Origin: Geobacteraceae bacterium
Lineage (GTDB): Bacteria > Desulfobacterota > Desulfuromonadia > Desulfuromonadales > Geopsychrobacteraceae
Length of the DNA: 36,346 nucleotides
Reading direction: 5' to 3'
Assembly: GCA_007125165.1 (NCBI GenBank)
Contig: SLDV01000018.1
Location: forward strand, 1 to 36,346
Part shown: positions 34,323 to 36,346 of the stretch, in pieces
Layout of the letters: the number at the start of each line of letters is the position of its first letter
Numbering within the stretch: position 1 is the first letter of the stretch
The notes under the pieces: generated by a model
Database searches by the model: none
The model's input: the letters and a program-made list of their open reading frames with translations, nothing else
What the model was told of the DNA's origin: nothing
Translations under genes and position numbers: made by a program

Positions 34323-35001
34323 ACAACATCGATAAGCTTGCAGGATATTGTTGAAAATATGTCGGCCCAAGCGAGGAAACTCTATCATCTTGGGATCAAG
34401 TCGTTCAGCCGAGCTACTTTAAGCCGTGCAAACGAACAACAATCCCACCGGATGGATGTATGAGGCTCTGTTCCACCGACTGCTGGGGCGTTGCCAGAAT
34501 CTGGCTCCACGAAACAAGAAGTTCAAATTCAAGGAATCAGCAAAGCTTTATCTACTTGATGCCACCATGATCGACCTGACCTTATCGCTGTTTCCCTGGG
34601 CGAAATATCGCAAAAGTAAGGGAGCTGCCAAGTTACACATCGGACTGGATGCCGATGGTTATCTGCCGGCTTTCGTTGATTTGAGCGAGGGCAAGGAGCA
34701 TGAAATCAACATGGCCAGGCAACTTGAACTGCCCAAAAATTCCTACGTCGTTTTCGACCGGGGCTATACCGATTACTCCTGGTATCAGGATCTCACAGAA
34801 AACGACATTCGTTTTGTCACGCGCCTGAAGAGCAATGCGGTGACGATTCCCGGCCCCAAGCGCAGAGGGCGCAAGAGCCCAGGGGTATTGTTAGATCAGC
34901 AAGTACAGCTGAATTTGTTCGATCGGCGCGATTTCCTGGAGCTTTTTGCGCCACCTAAACCAAAATTATCGTTATGCGACAAGCAGCTATCGCTTATCTA
35001 G
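34323..35001 (+). pseudogene. Broken IS4-family transposase
   Basis: Homology starts a few bases after the aldolase stop with SLQDIVENMSAQARKLYHLGIK...LSRANEQQSHRM (frame of 34359). It continues one frame later with YEALFHRLLGRCQ and the DDE-type blocks LDATMIDLTLSLFPWAKYRKSKG and VVFDRGYTDYSWY. A 4-base direct duplication (GATGGATG near 34443-34450) accounts for the frameshift. After KSPGVLLDQQVQLN the sequence jumps to LFDRRDFLELF...QLSLI, which looks like a normal C-terminus. The middle, including the catalytic Glu, therefore seems deleted. The N-terminal roughly 70 residues are also missing. Terminal inverted repeats were not found. Confidence 0.8.
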
Positions 35002-35024
35002 AAACTATGAGACAGCAGTGACTC

Positions 35025-36218
35025 ATGACTAAAAAAATTTCTTCCATCACTCAGATCTTCCTGGTTTTTATCAAACTGGGACTGACTTCATTCGGGGGGC
35101 CGGTAGCGCATCTGGGTTTCTTCCGCGAAGAATTCGTCAGGCGCCGACGCTGGTTGACAGAATCAAGCTATGCTGACCTGGTGGCTCTATGCCAGTTTCT
35201 GCCCGGGCCGGCCAGTAGTCAGGCGGGATATGCTATCGGCTTGATGCGCGGCGGAACAGCAGGGGGAATCGCCGCCTGGATCGGCTTCACCCTTCCCTCC
35301 GCAATCATGCTGATCGCCCTTGCTTACGGCGTTACTGCCCTTGGGGACATGCAGCAGTCCGGCTGGCTACAGGGATTAAAGATCGCGGCGGTGGCGGTGG
35401 TGGCCAAGGCGGTATGGGGAATGGCTACCCAACTCTGTCCGGATGGCCAACGTACAACGATGGCACTGTTGGCGGCAATGGCTGCACTGGCTTGGATGAC
35501 TGCTCTCACCCAGGTTCTTATCATCGTTACTGGTGGCATACTGGGATGGTTGCTGTATCGTCATGAGGTCGATCCTGCAAGAGAAGATAGGGGTACGCGA
35601 ATTTTATCCCGCCGCGGCGGGGCAACCTTTCTGGCCGCCTTTTTTATCCTTCTGGTCGGCTTGCCACTACTGACCGCAAACTATCCCGCTACCAACCTGC
35701 AGATTTTCGAGAGTTTTTATCGCTCGGGATCTCTGGTGTTTGGCGGTGGGCACGTTGTGCTTCCCCTGCTTCAGACCGAGGTTGTTCCCACTAACTGGAT
35801 CACGGACGATAATTTCCTCGCTGGCTACGGGGCGGCGCAAGCCGTACCGGGCCCACTCTTTACCTTCGCTGCTTATCTCGGTGCGGTTATGACGGTTGGT
35901 CCCGGTGGCTGGATGGGCGGGCTGTTGACTCTGGTTGCTATCTTCATGCCGTCCCTGCTGCTGGTACAGGGGGCGCTTCCGTTCTGGGATCTGCTGCGCC
36001 GTGCGCCTGCGGCCCAGGCAGCTATGCGCGGCACCAACGCTGCTGTCGTCGGCATCTTGCTGGCCGCTCTTTACAATCCGGTGTGGATCAACGGCATCCA
36101 CGGACCGCGCCATTTTATCATTGCCCTGGGTGCGTTCGGTCTGCTGCAGTTCTGGAAGGCGCAACCTTGGCTGGTCGTCGGCCTAGCTATGATGGCCGGC
36201 ATGGTATTTCTCAACTGA
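35025..36218 (+). CDS. chrA: Chromate transporter ChrA
   Basis: The 397-residue membrane protein has two homologous CHR domains. The first carries FIKLGLTSFGGPVAHLGFFREEFV and LCQFLPGPASSQAGYAIGL. The second carries FYRSGSLVFGGGHVVLPLLQTEVV and AQAVPGPLFTFAAYLGA. Long-chain CHR proteins export chromate and confer resistance, though some members move sulfate or unknown anions. The gene is complete. It lies 23 bp after the transposase remnant, so it may have arrived with a mobile element. No chrB-like regulator is visible in this window. Confidence 0.92.
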   Translation: MTKKISSITQIFLVFIKLGLTSFGGPVAHLGFFREEFVRRRRWLTESSYADLVALCQFLPGPASSQAGYAIGLMRGGTAGGIAAWIGFTLPSAIMLIALAYGVTALGDMQQSGWLQGLKIAAVAVVAKAVWGMATQLCPDGQRTTMALLAAMAALAWMTALTQVLIIVTGGILGWLLYRHEVDPAREDRGTRILSRRGGATFLAAFFILLVGLPLLTANYPATNLQIFESFYRSGSLVFGGGHVVLPLLQTEVVPTNWITDDNFLAGYGAAQAVPGPLFTFAAYLGAVMTVGPGGWMGGLLTLVAIFMPSLLLVQGALPFWDLLRRAPAAQAAMRGTNAAVVGILLAALYNPVWINGIHGPRHFIIALGAFGLLQFWKAQPWLVVGLAMMAGMVFLN

Positions 36219-36247
36219 ACGTTCCACCAAACAAATGGGTCCTATTT

Positions 36248-36293
36248 AGTTTCCGTCCGGAAACTGCATTATGTTTATCCGGTGTTTCCGGAT
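36248..36293. repeat. Two palindromes downstream of chrA
   Basis: AGTTTCCG-TC-CGGAAACT (36248-36265) is a perfect 8-bp palindrome. ATCCGG-N5-CCGGAT (36277-36293) is a second one sharing the TCCGGA motif. CTATTTAG flanks them as a direct repeat at 36242-36249 and 36299-36306. No T-run follows, so a chrA terminator is doubtful. The end of an insertion sequence or a small repeat element is possible. Confidence 0.45.
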
Positions 36294-36346
36294 GAACACT
36301 ATTTAGCAAATTCCCTGTCGTTGTGATTGCCTGTCCGATAACTCAC

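Overview
The window reads as chromosome of an anaerobic, respiratory deltaproteobacterium (Desulfobacterota, Desulfuromonadales: Geobacter, Pelobacter or Desulfuromonas type). This is inferred from gene content: a quinol/cytochrome complex with a five-heme cytochrome c, a 2[4Fe-4S] ferredoxin, pyruvate phosphate dikinase, acetate kinase, and dense HDOD/PAS/GGDEF/EAL signalling. No taxonomic search could be run.

Region 1 (1-8040, + strand) is the distal spc operon running into the alpha operon: end of rpsH, rplF, rplR, rpsE, rpmD, rplO, secY, adk, map, rpmJ, rpsM, rpsK, rpsD, rpoA, rplQ, closed by a strong hairpin terminator. Spacing is tight, infA is absent between map and rpmJ, and map, rpsM and rpsD all start with TTG. 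Region 2 (8041-14820, + strand) holds recO, glyQ, glyS and ppdK.

Region 3 (14799-23767) is mainly signalling and housekeeping on the - strand: an HDOD-histidine kinase with a REC-PAS-GGDEF-EAL response regulator, a TRIC-FAH-DUF2520 operon, a + strand rhomboid protease with a C-terminal repeat-like tail, and a PAS-GGEEF diguanylate cyclase. Region 4 (23768-30270) is energy and purine metabolism: ackA, a small ferredoxin, hpt with a DUF3426 zinc-finger membrane protein, and a three-gene Rieske / b6-type cytochrome b / pentaheme cytochrome c operon with its own promoter and terminator.

Region 5 (30271-36346) is accessory and partly decayed. It has a Cys-rich 74-residue protein, a nested 130-bp inverted-repeat element, and a sigma-54-like promoter ahead of an unusual cluster: two paralogous signal-peptide/one-TM microproteins bracketing a degenerate receiver (REC) protein. 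The second microprotein is in frame with the REC protein, with no stop between them. Next come the 3' remnant of a NarK-like MFS transporter, a lone PAS protein, an antisense ParE remnant, a class I FbaB-type aldolase, a broken IS4-type transposase and a full-length chrA. The microprotein/REC/PAS cluster is the best candidate for something undescribed.
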